Positions 18,807-26,810 are shown, numbered from the stretch's first letter. The stretch is DNA of 64,000 nucleotides from Paraburkholderia unamae (GCF_003268775.1 NZ_QLSU01000013.1:124001-188000); one strand, 5' to 3'. Translations and numbers: made by a program. The notes: a model not told the origin generated them from the sequence alone.

Positions 18807-19198
18807 TGTGTCGACTCGACACACATCACATCGAGGCACGCCGAAAAGGAGCCAGCACGGGATCCACCCATACCGGTAGGGGATGCCAAACAGCAACCAT
18901 CCTCAGCGCTCGCATCCGTGTGTCGACTCGATACATACCTTATCGAAGCCGGTTTGCTCCCGAGACCCGATAGCCCATCGCCTACTCGACACCACGCGTC
19001 AGCCGCACCGTGTGTCGAATCGACACACCGCACCTCGAAGCACGCCGAAAGTCGCCCAAAACGAGATTCACACGCCCCGCAGGCGATGCCACACAACAAC
19101 CCTCACCTCCCGCGCCTTTGTGTCGAGTCGACACACGCCTTATCGAAGCCCCTTGTTCCTGCGCCCCGTCTACCCAACACCGTTCGCCAACCCCACCG
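18807..19198. repeat. Two tandem A-B superunits carrying parS sites
   Basis: The last sites lie in an alternating repeat. Segments 18807-18918 and 19011-19118 (A type) share CACGCCGAAA after the core and GATGCC-A-CA-CAACC further on. Segments 18919-19010 and 19119-19198 (B type) share CTTATCGAAGCC right after the core. Thus a superunit of about 204 bp (18807-19010) is followed by a diverged copy of about 188 bp (19011-19198), then one more parS. Each superunit carries two parS sites. A past tandem duplication of a two-site block is the simplest explanation. Confidence 0.75.
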
Positions 19199-19231
19199 TG
19201 TGTCGACTCGACACACCACCAAAACCGAGTA

Positions 19232-19260
19232 GGAAAAGAAAAAGCCCGCCGAAGCGGGCT
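19232..19260 (-). terminator. Rho-independent terminator of parAB
   Basis: On the minus strand AGCCCGC (19254-19260) and GCGGGCT (19243-19249) form a 7-bp stem with a TTCG tetraloop, followed directly by TTTTTCTTTTCC. It stands 30 bp after the parB stop and separates parAB transcription from the parS field. Confidence 0.9.
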
Positions 19261-19290
19261 CCAAACTCAATCCATCCAGCAACACCCAGT

Positions 19291-20286
19291 TCAGCCGGGC
19301 TTCACATTGAAAAGCTGGCTAATCAGTTCGCGAATCTGCGTCTCTTGCGCATCCGACAGCACGCCCGTCTTCAGCTTCACGGTGAAGCTATTGGTATCTT
19401 TCGTGATACTCCCAGCGTGGCTCTTACCGGAAAAAATCTTCTCGATGCTGCGCTCGGAAACGCTTTCGATCGACTCCCCGCGGCTCGCCTGCGCGCCAAT
19501 CGCGGCGGCCAGCTTGCCCTGATCGAGCGTGCGCTCGACAACGGCCGGCCACAATTCACGCGCCGCCGAAAGACCCGCTGTCCCGAACTTCTTGATCGCC
19601 GAGACCACCTCGTCGGCCGCCGAACCGCCCAGCAGCCGCGGATTCAAATCGAGATCTCGGCGAATAAAATCGGGGAGATTCTCAAATGCCAGAAAACGGT
19701 ACAGGCCTTTGCGCGACATGCCGAGCGCCTCGGCCATGCGCTTACGGGTCGGAAATTCACGCTCGGCGCGACGCAGTGATTGACCAATCTCATAATCAGT
19801 CAGATCTTCGCGGCCCACGTTTTCCACCAGCGCGAGGACCGCCATGTCCTGGTCGGAACACTCGATCACCGATGCGCGGATCTCCTCCGCCTGAATCAGA
19901 ACGTGCGCACGCAGACGGCGTTCGCCGGCAATCAACTGATAGCCGTTGTCCGCGCGACGCACGACGACCGGCTCGACGAGCCCGACCTCGCGAATGGATT
20001 CGGCCAACGAAGCCAGCCCTTCGTCGCTGAAAATCTTGCGCGGCTGCCAAGGATTCGGCTGAATCGCGTTCACGGGAAGCATGAGCTTGTCGCTCGTCGT
20101 CTCCAGTTCCTGGATGCGTTGCTGCGCAACGGCCAGCGCGCCCAGCATGCCGGGGCCGGTTTTGAACGCGCTGCTGCGGCGCGGCTCCGCCGGTGCGACC
20201 GCGGCCGGCCGTTCTGGCGCGGCCCGCTCCGAAGACGATCCGAGCTCTGCGGTCTTCGCCGCCATCTTGTCGCGAAATGAACTCAC
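19291..20286 (-). CDS. parB: ParB-family partition protein (centromere-binding)
   Basis: 331 residues from the GTG at 20286. Domains in order: a variable N-terminus; the ParB/Srx nucleotide-binding domain with PNPWQPRKIFSDEGLASLAESIREVGLVEPVVVR (about 78-110) and GERRLRA (121-127, the CTP-binding box); LVENVGREDLTDYEIGQ; a helix-turn-helix near 178-200 (PTRKRMAEALGMSRKGLYRFLAF); and a C-terminal dimer domain. The GTG was preferred over the ATG at 20301 because GGAGGG stands eight bases before it and it overlaps the parA stop as GTGA (20283-20286), a usual coupling. It should load at the TGTGTCGA-N-TCGACACA sites just downstream. The clear division from chromosome-type ParB is its companion parA with an N-terminal DNA-binding domain. 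Confidence 0.95.
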   Translation of the reverse strand: MSSFRDKMAAKTAELGSSSERAAPERPAAVAPAEPRRSSAFKTGPGMLGALAVAQQRIQELETTSDKLMLPVNAIQPNPWQPRKIFSDEGLASLAESIREVGLVEPVVVRRADNGYQLIAGERRLRAHVLIQAEEIRASVIECSDQDMAVLALVENVGREDLTDYEIGQSLRRAEREFPTRKRMAEALGMSRKGLYRFLAFENLPDFIRRDLDLNPRLLGGSAADEVVSAIKKFGTAGLSAARELWPAVVERTLDQGKLAAAIGAQASRGESIESVSERSIEKIFSGKSHAGSITKDTNSFTVKLKTGVLSDAQETQIRELISQLFNVKPG

Positions 20287-21491
20287 TTGCCGGCCCTCCA
20301 TTGTTCTACGTAGAGATCGTCGATCCAGCGCACATAGTCAGTCAGTGGCTGACGCACGCGCGCGACCGTCTTGTCCGCGAGATCGCCCTTGCTGATGTCG
20401 AACACGGTGGCCATCGCGAGCGCGCCGTTGCTCATCGCGGAGCTTGCCGGCACCTCCAGCGCGTTCACCCAGTCCTTGTAAGTCCGCTGCACCCAGGAGC
20501 GCACGACCGGCGCCGACGACGTCTTGCCGTAGTCCACCTTCGAAAGCAGCACGGAAACGAAGTCGTAGGTCTTTTCGTCGCCGCGCTCCATGATCGTGTG
20601 CGCGAGGTCCGAAAAGAGGCTCCAGAAAGAAACCGAGCTGATGAAGTCCAGGCTTTCGGGCACGAGCGGCATGACCATCGCATCGGCCGCCATGAGCGCA
20701 TTGATGGTCAGATAAGACAGCGAAGGCGCCGTGTCCAGAATGATGTAATCGTATTGCTTGCGCAGCGCCACCACGCCCTGGCGCAACAGATCCCAGAACT
20801 TGAATCCCGGGTTCTTGATCACCGTGCCCGGAATATGGAACTCGGCGGAAAAGAGCGTAGGGTGCGCCGGAATGACATCGAGACCATCCCAGTACGTTTC
20901 CTGCACGAAGTTAAGCAGGCCGCCTTCCATATGCGGGTCGTAGATGAACGGAAGGACAGTGCTGTCTTCGGTCACTTCCTTCTCTGCATACAGTCCACAC
21001 AATTCCGTCAGCGAAGCTTGAGGATCCAGGTCGATGAGCAGGACCTTGCGGCCGCGCAGCGTGAGGCCCTGGGCGAGACACATGGTCGTGGTCGTTTTCG
21101 TCGACCCGCCCTTGAAGTTCGCGACGAGCAGCACCTTGCCGTCCGCGTCGCGCACGCCGGTATGAAGCGGTGTCTGGTAGATATCGGAAACCTGTTGCAC
21201 CCAGGTTCGCGCCTCGGGCAGGGTGAAGACCCGGCTTCGCCCGGAGCCCTGCGCCACGCCTTGCGGCAAGCCTTCGCGAGTGGCCAGCAGGTTGTTGAGC
21301 TTGATGCGGTCAATGCCGCAAAGCTCGGCGACCTGCGCGGACGTAAACGTGGGCGCCATCTTTCGCGGCCGCGGCGCCAGCATCATTTCCCGAAGCTCTT
21401 CGGAAAGACGGCCGGCCTCTTCGGCAAATTCAGTGATCGCTGAAAGGTCCACGCGTCGATCGATCGACGGCAATTCGATAGTCTTCGCCAT
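20283..21491 (-). CDS. parA: ParA-family partition ATPase (type Ia, with N-terminal HTH)
   Basis: 402 residues. An N-terminal region of about 110 residues contains a MerR-like helix-turn-helix (FTSAQVAELCGIDRIKLNNLLATREGLPQG, about 49-78), as in plasmid type Ia ParA proteins that repress their own promoter. The deviant Walker A KGGSTKTT is at 127-134, the switch DLDPQAS at 154-160 and DTAPSLSYLTI further on. It drives segregation of ParB-parS complexes over the nucleoid and probably represses parAB. The likely operator is the repeat region 21495-21544 directly upstream of the start. It overlaps parB by 4 bp. Confidence 0.95.
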   Translation of the reverse strand: MAKTIELPSIDRRVDLSAITEFAEEAGRLSEELREMMLAPRPRKMAPTFTSAQVAELCGIDRIKLNNLLATREGLPQGVAQGSGRSRVFTLPEARTWVQQVSDIYQTPLHTGVRDADGKVLLVANFKGGSTKTTTTMCLAQGLTLRGRKVLLIDLDPQASLTELCGLYAEKEVTEDSTVLPFIYDPHMEGGLLNFVQETYWDGLDVIPAHPTLFSAEFHIPGTVIKNPGFKFWDLLRQGVVALRKQYDYIILDTAPSLSYLTINALMAADAMVMPLVPESLDFISSVSFWSLFSDLAHTIMERGDEKTYDFVSVLLSKVDYGKTSSAPVVRSWVQRTYKDWVNALEVPASSAMSNGALAMATVFDISKGDLADKTVARVRQPLTDYVRWIDDLYVEQWRAGK

Positions 21492-21494
21492 TAA

Positions 21495-21544
21495 TACGCT
21501 TTTTATCAGAATTTGGATAAAGCGTAGAATACAGCAAAAGCGTA
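21495..21544. promoter_or_regulatory. Putative ParA operator/parAB promoter: repeated AAAGCGTA
   Basis: Immediately upstream of the parA ATG, TACGCTTTTTATC (21495-21507) is an inverted copy of GATAAAGCGTA (21516-21526), and a third copy AAAAGCGTA follows at 21536-21544. The region is AT-rich and would contain the parAB promoter. Repression by ParA's N-terminal HTH is inferred from related type Ia systems. Confidence 0.65.
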
Positions 21545-21741
21545 TGAAAACACACTAATTGAGGGCGATATGGGAAAAAATGACCCTCCAAAACGCGCTA
21601 TATGAGCTTCGCGGGGTCCGTCCAAGGCCCAAATACCAGTGAACTGCCCAAAGCCGCCAGCAGCGCTTTAAAGCCGTTTTTTGCGGGTTGCCTATTTTTT
21701 GGGCAAACCGTGAGGGGGCAGCAACACCTTCGCAGCACCAA

Positions 21742-21894
21742 GGTCGCGTTTTTTGTGCAGTTTGAAACTGCTGCACCGTCCGGCTATCCGCGCAGGGAAG
21801 CGTGCCACGGCGCAAGGTCACGGATTTTGTGCGATTCGGCCACTTCGGGTTTCGGTCACCGTCTCGCAGAACGAAGAGTAACGGTTTTTGTGCA
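21742..21894 (-). repeat. Iteron block 1: three inverted copies
   Basis: GGTCGCGTTTTTTGTGCA (21742-21759), GGTCACGGATTTTGTGC (21816-21832) and AGTAACGGTTTTTGTGCA (21877-21894) are the iteron on the minus strand. The first two differ from the consensus GGTAACG at one or two bases. Confidence 0.8.
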
Positions 21895-21929
21895 ACTGTA
21901 TTTCTGATGAGTCGTTCTCCAGCCACAGA

Positions 21930-22356
21930 TGCACAAAAAACGTTACCGTCTGCGCCCCCATAAGGTTTGTCGCGGCATTCCGCGCACTGCACTGCACAAA
22001 AAGCGTTACCTTCGTTCCATCCGCTCACCGCGCCGCGCCGGATTCGTTGGTCTCCAAGGGCAAATTCGCCCGCACACCGCCCGTTGCGCGACTTGCACAA
22101 TTTCCGTTACCTCAGGTTGGAAGGCCGAAGAAGGCCCTGGCAAGGCAAGTGCACAATAAACGTTACCGTCGTCGATCGCGGAACGGGATCTGCACAAAAT
22201 CCGTTGCCATCCACGAGTGGCAGCAGTCAGCACAAATTTCGTTACCTCTTGCGCGCCACCATCCAGGCACCTCAAACCCCGCCATAGATGCCTCAAAACA
22301 GCCCGTGCACATAAACCACTGCCTCTGCACTCCGCTGCTGCACAGAAATCGTTACC
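21930..22356 (+). repeat. Iteron block 2: eight direct copies
   Basis: Copies at 21930-21947, 21993-22010, 22094-22111, 22150-22167, 22191-22208, 22229-22246, 22305-22322 (degenerate) and 22339-22356, each 18 bp and on the plus strand. The 5' TGCACA and the 3' CGTTACC are almost constant; the four to five bases between vary. Spacing from start to start is 63, 101, 56, 41, 38, 76 and 34 bp, so they are not strictly phased. Confidence 0.88.
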
Positions 22357-22622
22357 TCAGGAAGCGAATCACCCCCTCAGGAACCGGTGATCGCCGAAAG
22401 TCGACTTTGGTTTCCTCGAGGCAAGCCTTTGAAGCACCGCGCTTTCCCGCATTGTGATGCCTGAATCTTTTCACCGTATCGCGAGACACATGCCGTCAAA
22501 ATTTTCGCCGAGTGTCTGTTTTCGGAGCTCGGTTTGTTTGTTTACTTAAAGACAAAAACCTACGAACCCACTAACGTAGGCCATAGAGTTCTTTAATATC
22601 AAAGGGTTGTCTCTGAAAAGCA

Positions 22623-22766
22623 CCGTTCTATGTGCTCGATGCCCCGTTTTATGTGCAAGTCGTTGCCGTTTTATGTGCAGGAGGTGTAGAGATATTTGTG
22701 CAATGAGGTACGTTTTTTGTGCGCGAGACGAACCAGACCCGTGTTTGAGGTAACGTTTATTGTGTT
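22623..22766 (-). repeat. Iteron block 3: inverted and partial copies in front of rep
   Basis: Three short copies CCGTT-T/C-TATGTGC (22623-22635, 22644-22657, 22666-22679), a copy with one base missing (GGTACGTTTTTTGTGC, 22707-22722) and GGTAACGTTTATTGTGTT (22749-22766), all on the minus strand. The last overlaps the -35 hexamer of the rep promoter, a layout expected if the initiator represses its own gene. Confidence 0.78.
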
Positions 22767-22792
22767 GACTTGTGTTTGCGGAGTGATAGAGT
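22765..22792 (+). promoter_or_regulatory. Probable sigma-70 promoter of rep
   Basis: TTGACT (22765-22770), 16-bp spacer, TAGAGT (22787-22792). The last iteron (22749-22766) touches the -35 box. A start of transcription near 22799 fits the translation start at 22824 and rules out the in-frame ATG at 22770. Confidence 0.6.
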
Positions 22793-22823
22793 GCCCGCCA
22801 ATGTCGACCGGGAGAGCGTGCGT

Positions 22824-24206
22824 ATGTCGGAGGAGAGCGGGCGAAGGACAACAACACAGCAGATGGCGCTGGGTCTCTTTGAGGAGATGTCCGGCCAGCC
22901 GATCAATGAGAGTACGCGCGAGATCGGCTTTCAGCGCAACAACGTGTTCGTCGCCATCAACGGGCTCGGCCTCTCTTCGCGCCGCTTTATCGATGCCGCC
23001 TATTTCGTCGCCGCCCAGGAGCCAACGCCGCGCGAGACCTATGACGTCGACCTGAATTACTTCAAGTGGCTCATGCGCTACGAAAGCCGCAACGTGCGCC
23101 ATTTGCAGAGCGTGATCAAGGAAGCGCAGCGCGTGCTGATCGAAGTGACCGACACGCCGCCCGACCGCGCGCCCAACGAAGACGACCAGTGGATTTCCGA
23201 GCAGTTGATGGGCAGCGTCAAGATCGGCAAGGGGCGTATCCAGTTTCGCATCCCGCCGCTGATGCTGCGTCACATCACGGGCCCCGACAAGCACCACTGG
23301 CTGAACCTGTGCATCACGGCATCGTTCTCGCAAACCTACGCGCGCGCGATTTACGACTATGTGATGCCCTTCGTGGCGGCCGGCATCACGGACTGGATCG
23401 AACTCGACGTCATGCGGCGCTGGCCCGGCAAACTCGGTACGAGCGCGTCGGAGTTCAAGCACTTTCGGCCCAAGTATCTCGATCCGGCGGTGCGCCAGAT
23501 CAATGAGCTTTCCGACATCGATCTCAACTACGAGACCCGGGCCGACTCGGAGACTTCGCGCAAGATCAACAAGATCCGCTTCCGCATGAAGCGCAAGGAC
23601 ACGGTTGCGGCGCTGCTGAGCCGGCAGCCCGACGCGCACGATCTGCTGCTCACGCTCAAGGAGGAGTTCGGGCTCAGCAACAAGCAGTTCGACGTGATCG
23701 CGGAGCACCGCATGAGCTGGACCGACGAGCGCATCCAGCAGGCGATCGAATACACGCGCTTCAGGCTCAACCAGGGCAAGGTGACCAAGAGCCCTGCGGG
23801 CTATCTGATGAAGGCGCTGAGCCACAACTGGCAGGTCTCGGAGGCCGAGCGCAAGATGGTGGCGATCCAGAGCGAGCTGGCCATCGCCGCGACCGCGCAG
23901 GAAACCGCAAAGACGGAGACCAACACGGCGGTGAAGCAGAGCATCGCCGCGCGCGACGAAGAGGCGAGGACGCAGCGCAACGACGAGGTCACGCGAGGCC
24001 GCGAGCACTTCGAATCGGCCGACGAGAAGACCCGCAAGGAGCTCGTGCGGCTCTATATCGCCTCGCAGGCCGGCAAGCTCATGCTGCGCCGCCTGAAGCT
24101 CGAGGCGGGCGCGCTCTCCGATGCGAACATCCTCAACCACTCCGATCTGTCGTGGTACTTCGGGCAGTTCGTGTACGGGAAGATGAAGCAGCTTGCGATG
24201 TTGTGA
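22824..24206 (+). CDS. Replication initiator protein (iteron-binding Rep)
   Basis: 460 residues. Winged-helix initiator features are seen over about residues 70-330 (LNYFKWLMRYESRNVRHLQSVIKEAQRVLIEV; RIPPLMLRHITGPDKHHWLNL; YARAIYDYVMPFV), as in Rep proteins of Burkholderiaceae secondary chromosomes and megaplasmids. The C-terminal third is helical and charged with an Ala/Glu/Thr-rich stretch near 365-410. The start at 22824 is set by GGGAGAG about seven bases upstream and by the promoter position; the open frame begins at 22770. It should bind the iterons at 21742-22766 and open the origin, and likely autoregulates. I recognise it by context and general features rather than a precise named family. 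Confidence 0.9.
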   Translation: MSEESGRRTTTQQMALGLFEEMSGQPINESTREIGFQRNNVFVAINGLGLSSRRFIDAAYFVAAQEPTPRETYDVDLNYFKWLMRYESRNVRHLQSVIKEAQRVLIEVTDTPPDRAPNEDDQWISEQLMGSVKIGKGRIQFRIPPLMLRHITGPDKHHWLNLCITASFSQTYARAIYDYVMPFVAAGITDWIELDVMRRWPGKLGTSASEFKHFRPKYLDPAVRQINELSDIDLNYETRADSETSRKINKIRFRMKRKDTVAALLSRQPDAHDLLLTLKEEFGLSNKQFDVIAEHRMSWTDERIQQAIEYTRFRLNQGKVTKSPAGYLMKALSHNWQVSEAERKMVAIQSELAIAATAQETAKTETNTAVKQSIAARDEEARTQRNDEVTRGREHFESADEKTRKELVRLYIASQAGKLMLRRLKLEAGALSDANILNHSDLSWYFGQFVYGKMKQLAML

Positions 24207-24515
24207 GCGTTGAGGAAGACGCCTGGTGGCTGAAGGGCAGGCAGGCGTGTTGACGTTTCGGCGCGCCGATGAGCCAGCCGTGACGCGCTAACGAGCGCAT
24301 CGTGCCTCGCATCGGCTCACGGACCAAAACATCAGACGGATCAATGGCTTGGGGTATTCGTTCCAGGCGTTCTCCACAAGCTTGTCCAGAAAATCTGTGG
24401 AAAACTCTGCGCCTCTCACCACCGCGTCGACCCACACGGCACGAGCACGCCAGGCAATAAAAAAGGGGGAAGGCGCGATGCCTTCCCCCTTCTTCTCAAC
24501 CCAACCCGCGACGTC
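24207..24515. other. Intergenic region between convergent rep and argG
   Basis: No gene seen. It contains a DnaA-box-like TGTGGAAAA (24396-24404, the reverse of TTTTCCACA) and the argG terminator at 24458-24491. No clear terminator for rep is visible on the plus strand apart from the same symmetric hairpin. Confidence 0.6.
24458..24491 (-). terminator. Rho-independent terminator of argG
   Basis: A perfect 12-bp stem, AAGGGGGAAGGC (24463-24474) with GCCTTCCCCCTT (24480-24491), 5-base loop. On the minus strand it is followed by TTTTTTATTG. It lies 25 bp after the argG stop. Confidence 0.92.
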
Positions 24516-25850
24516 TTACTTCTTCTCGTCGTTCAGTTGCGGCAGCGTATAGGCAGCGCCCGGCGCGAGCAGCCCCACCTGCGAGTACACACGCAGCTTC
24601 TCGCGCGTGTCGGCGATGTCGAGGTTGCGCATCGTGAGCTGGCCGATACGGTCCTTCGGCGAGAACGTCGAGGCGACCTTCTCCATCGACAGGCGCTCCG
24701 GCTGGTACGTCAGGTTGTCCGACTTCGTGCTGAGGATCGAGTAGTCGTTGCCACGGCGCAGTTCGACCTTCACTTCACCGGTGATGGCGCGCGCGACCCA
24801 GCGCTGGGCCGTTTCACGCAGCATGATGGCTTGCGGGTCGAACCAGCGGCCCTGGTACAGCAGGCGGCCCAGACGGCGGCCGTTCTCGCGGTACTGCTCG
24901 ATGGTGTCTTCGTTGTGGATGCCCGTCACGAGGCGCTCATAGGCGATATGGAGCAGCGCGAGGCCCGGGGCTTCGTAGATGCCGCGGCTCTTCGCCTCGA
25001 TGATGCGGTTCTCGATCTGGTCGCTCATGCCCAGACCGTGACGGCCGCCAATGCGGTTCGCTTCGAGCAGCAGTTCGACGGCGTTCGGGAAGGTCTGGCC
25101 GTTCAGCGCGACCGGCTGGCCTTCCTCGAAGCGGATCGTCACTTCTTCCCGGTCGATTTTGACGTCGTCGCGCCAGAACGCCACGCCCATGATCGGGTTC
25201 ACGATCTTGATGCCGCTTTCCAGGCTTTCGAGGTCCTTCGCTTCGTGCGTCGCGCCGAGCAGGTTCGAGTCGGTCGAGTAGGCCTTCTCGGCCGACATCT
25301 TGTACTCGAAGCCCGACTGGCGCATGAACTCCGACATTTCCGAGCGGCCGCCCAGTTCGTCGATGAACTGCTGGTCGAGCCACGGCTTGTAGATCTTCAG
25401 GTCCGGGTTGACGAGCAGGCCGTAGCGGTAGAAACGCTCGATGTCGTTGCCCTTGTAGGTCGAACCGTCGCCCCAGATGTTGACGCCGTCTTCCTTCATC
25501 GCGGCCACGAGCATGGTGCCCGTGACGGCGCGGCCGATCGGCGTCGTGTTGAAGTACGTGACGCCGGCGGTCGAGATATGGAACGCGCCGCATTGCAGGG
25601 CGGCGATGCCTTCGGCCACGAGCTGCGCGCGGCAGTCGATCAGGCGCGCGCCCGCGGCGCCGTATTCGGTCGCGCGGCGCGGGATCGAATCGTAGTCGTC
25701 TTCGTCGGGCTGGCCGAGGTTCGCGGTGTAAGCGTAGGGCACGGCGCCCTTGAGCTTCATCCAGTGCAGCGCGGCGCTCGTGTCGAGGCCGCCGGAGAAC
25801 GCGATACCGACCTTTTGGCCGATCGGAAGGCTTTCGAGAATTGTGCTCAT
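24516..25850 (-). CDS. argG: Argininosuccinate synthase
   Basis: 444 residues. It joins citrulline and aspartate with ATP hydrolysis to AMP to give argininosuccinate, the penultimate step of arginine synthesis, in the cytoplasm. The N-terminal ATP pyrophosphatase loop AFSGGLDTSAAL (about residues 17-28) is intact, as are GDGSTYKGNDIERFYRYG and MSDQIENRIIEAKSRGIYEAPG. Length and the insertion pattern match the longer Escherichia coli-type ArgG rather than the about 400-residue type. Start 25850 is taken at MSTILESLPIGQKVG; the frame is open upstream but without family sequence. It is the only core biosynthetic gene beside the origin, which suggests the replicon carries essential functions. Confidence 0.96.
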   Translation of the reverse strand: MSTILESLPIGQKVGIAFSGGLDTSAALHWMKLKGAVPYAYTANLGQPDEDDYDSIPRRATEYGAAGARLIDCRAQLVAEGIAALQCGAFHISTAGVTYFNTTPIGRAVTGTMLVAAMKEDGVNIWGDGSTYKGNDIERFYRYGLLVNPDLKIYKPWLDQQFIDELGGRSEMSEFMRQSGFEYKMSAEKAYSTDSNLLGATHEAKDLESLESGIKIVNPIMGVAFWRDDVKIDREEVTIRFEEGQPVALNGQTFPNAVELLLEANRIGGRHGLGMSDQIENRIIEAKSRGIYEAPGLALLHIAYERLVTGIHNEDTIEQYRENGRRLGRLLYQGRWFDPQAIMLRETAQRWVARAITGEVKVELRRGNDYSILSTKSDNLTYQPERLSMEKVASTFSPKDRIGQLTMRNLDIADTREKLRVYSQVGLLAPGAAYTLPQLNDEKK

Positions 25851-26028
25851 GATGAGAAAGAACCCGGAATAACGAAAATGCGGAGGGAATTCGGTCGAAT
25901 CGTCAAGTATCTTGTATCCCCGGCCTTTCGGCAAGCTTGGCGGGCAGGGCGGGGCGTGCTGTTCAACGCGAATTCCCGTAAATAAAAGGGGCCACGAACG
26001 GCATGCCCCTGGCTGATTTGCTGGCTGC

Positions 26029-26712
26029 CTAGCGCAGGCTGTCCCAGGCCGCTTCGATGGCCTGCAAGGCGCTCATTACGATCGAGCGGTTCAGCGCTGC
26101 GGCGAGCACGCCGTCGCGCTCGGCGTAGGCCTCGCACAGCCGCTGGTGATCCGTGCACGAGCGCTGCAAACGCCCCGGCAGCGAGGTGCTCAGGTGGCGC
26201 AGGCGGTTGGTGCGCATGCGCATGGAGTCCAGCACCTCCTTGAAGATGCCGTTGCGGCTCACCCGCAGTTCCAGGTCGCGAAACGCGACGTTGGCCCGGA
26301 AGTAGCCGTCCACGTCGCTTTTCGTGGCGACTTCGGCGAGCTCGCGGTGCGCGCGCCATAGCGCCTCGATGTCCTCGTCCGTGGCGTGCTCGACAATGGC
26401 GAGCGACACCTGGCCGTAGAGCAGGGCGCGCAGCCCGTAAATCTCGCGCACTTCCTTGAGGCTCATGGCGGCCACGCGCGGGCGGCGGCGCGGCGACCAG
26501 TCGACGAGCCCTTCGCGCGTGAGCGCGAACAGCGCCTCGCGCACCGGCGTGCGGCTTACGCTGAAGCGCTTCGCGAGATCGACCGAATTCAGGTCGTCGC
26601 CGGGGCGCAGGCGGCCTTCGATGATGCCGCGCGCCACCCAGTCGACGATCTCGGCCACGGACGTCTGCTCGCCCGCTTCCTGGGCGACTGCCACGCCGAC
26701 GTCTTCATCCAT
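26029..26712 (-). CDS. GntR-family regulator, FCD subfamily
   Basis: 227 residues. The winged helix-turn-helix is at about 18-85 (VARGIIEGRLRPGDDLNSVDLAKRFSVSRTPVREALFALTREGLVDWSPRRR); the helical FCD ligand domain follows with metal-site candidates at FRANVAFRDLEL, where a usual FxxAxxxFHxxL carries Asp (RDLEL) instead of His, and DHQRLCEAYAERD. GGGAG stands eight bases before the ATG. A TGTATACA palindrome, typical of FCD operators, lies 99 bp upstream (26811-26818), so autoregulation is likely. No metabolic gene is adjacent: argG is downstream on the same strand (178 bp) and a chemoreceptor is divergent. Confidence 0.88.
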   Translation of the reverse strand: MDEDVGVAVAQEAGEQTSVAEIVDWVARGIIEGRLRPGDDLNSVDLAKRFSVSRTPVREALFALTREGLVDWSPRRRPRVAAMSLKEVREIYGLRALLYGQVSLAIVEHATDEDIEALWRAHRELAEVATKSDVDGYFRANVAFRDLELRVSRNGIFKEVLDSMRMRTNRLRHLSTSLPGRLQRSCTDHQRLCEAYAERDGVLAAALNRSIVMSALQAIEAAWDSLR

Positions 26713-26810
26713 CCACTTACTCCCGAGGCGCCGCGACCGAGCGCAGCGCCTGCAATTGTAACAAATCCGCTGTCGCCCATGCTTTCACGACCGCATGTCA
26801 TTAGCCGTTG

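Larger units (their letters stand above)
17744..19215. repeat. parS-like centromere array: ten 17-bp palindromes TGTGTCGA-N-TCGACACA
   Basis: Cores at 17744-17760, 17895-17911, 18269-18285 (one mismatch), 18497-18513, 18589-18605, 18807-18823, 18919-18935 (one mismatch), 19011-19027, 19119-19135 and 19199-19215. The middle base varies (G, C or A); the arms do not. A degenerate copy centred on 18143 matches 12 of 16 arm positions and a half site lies near 18983-18992. Spacing runs from about 75 to 375 bp and tightens toward parB. The nearest gene is parB, ending at 19291 with its terminator between. ParB-family proteins bind such palindromes and spread from them, so this is very probably the replicon's centromere. 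Identification as parS is inference from the ParB neighbour, copy number and symmetry. Confidence 0.9.
21555..22823. other. Replication origin region with iterons
   Basis: No gene is seen between parA and rep. The stretch holds about 16 copies or partial copies of an 18-bp iteron, consensus TGCACAAAA-N-N-CGTTACC, in three blocks (separate entries). An AT-rich segment around 22530-22615 contains CCTACG (22559-22564) paired with CGTAGG and could be the unwinding element. A 12-bp palindrome AAAGTCGACTTT lies at 22397-22408. I did not find a consensus DnaA box inside it; one close match (TTTTCCACA, minus strand) is at 24396-24404 behind rep. The iterons, the adjacent initiator gene and parAB make this the vegetative origin. 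Confidence 0.85.

Noticed and set aside
17744..19215. CRISPR array
   Set aside because: The repeat is a short perfect palindrome with irregular spacing (75 to 375 bp) and related spacers; there are no cas genes. parS sites next to parB explain it.
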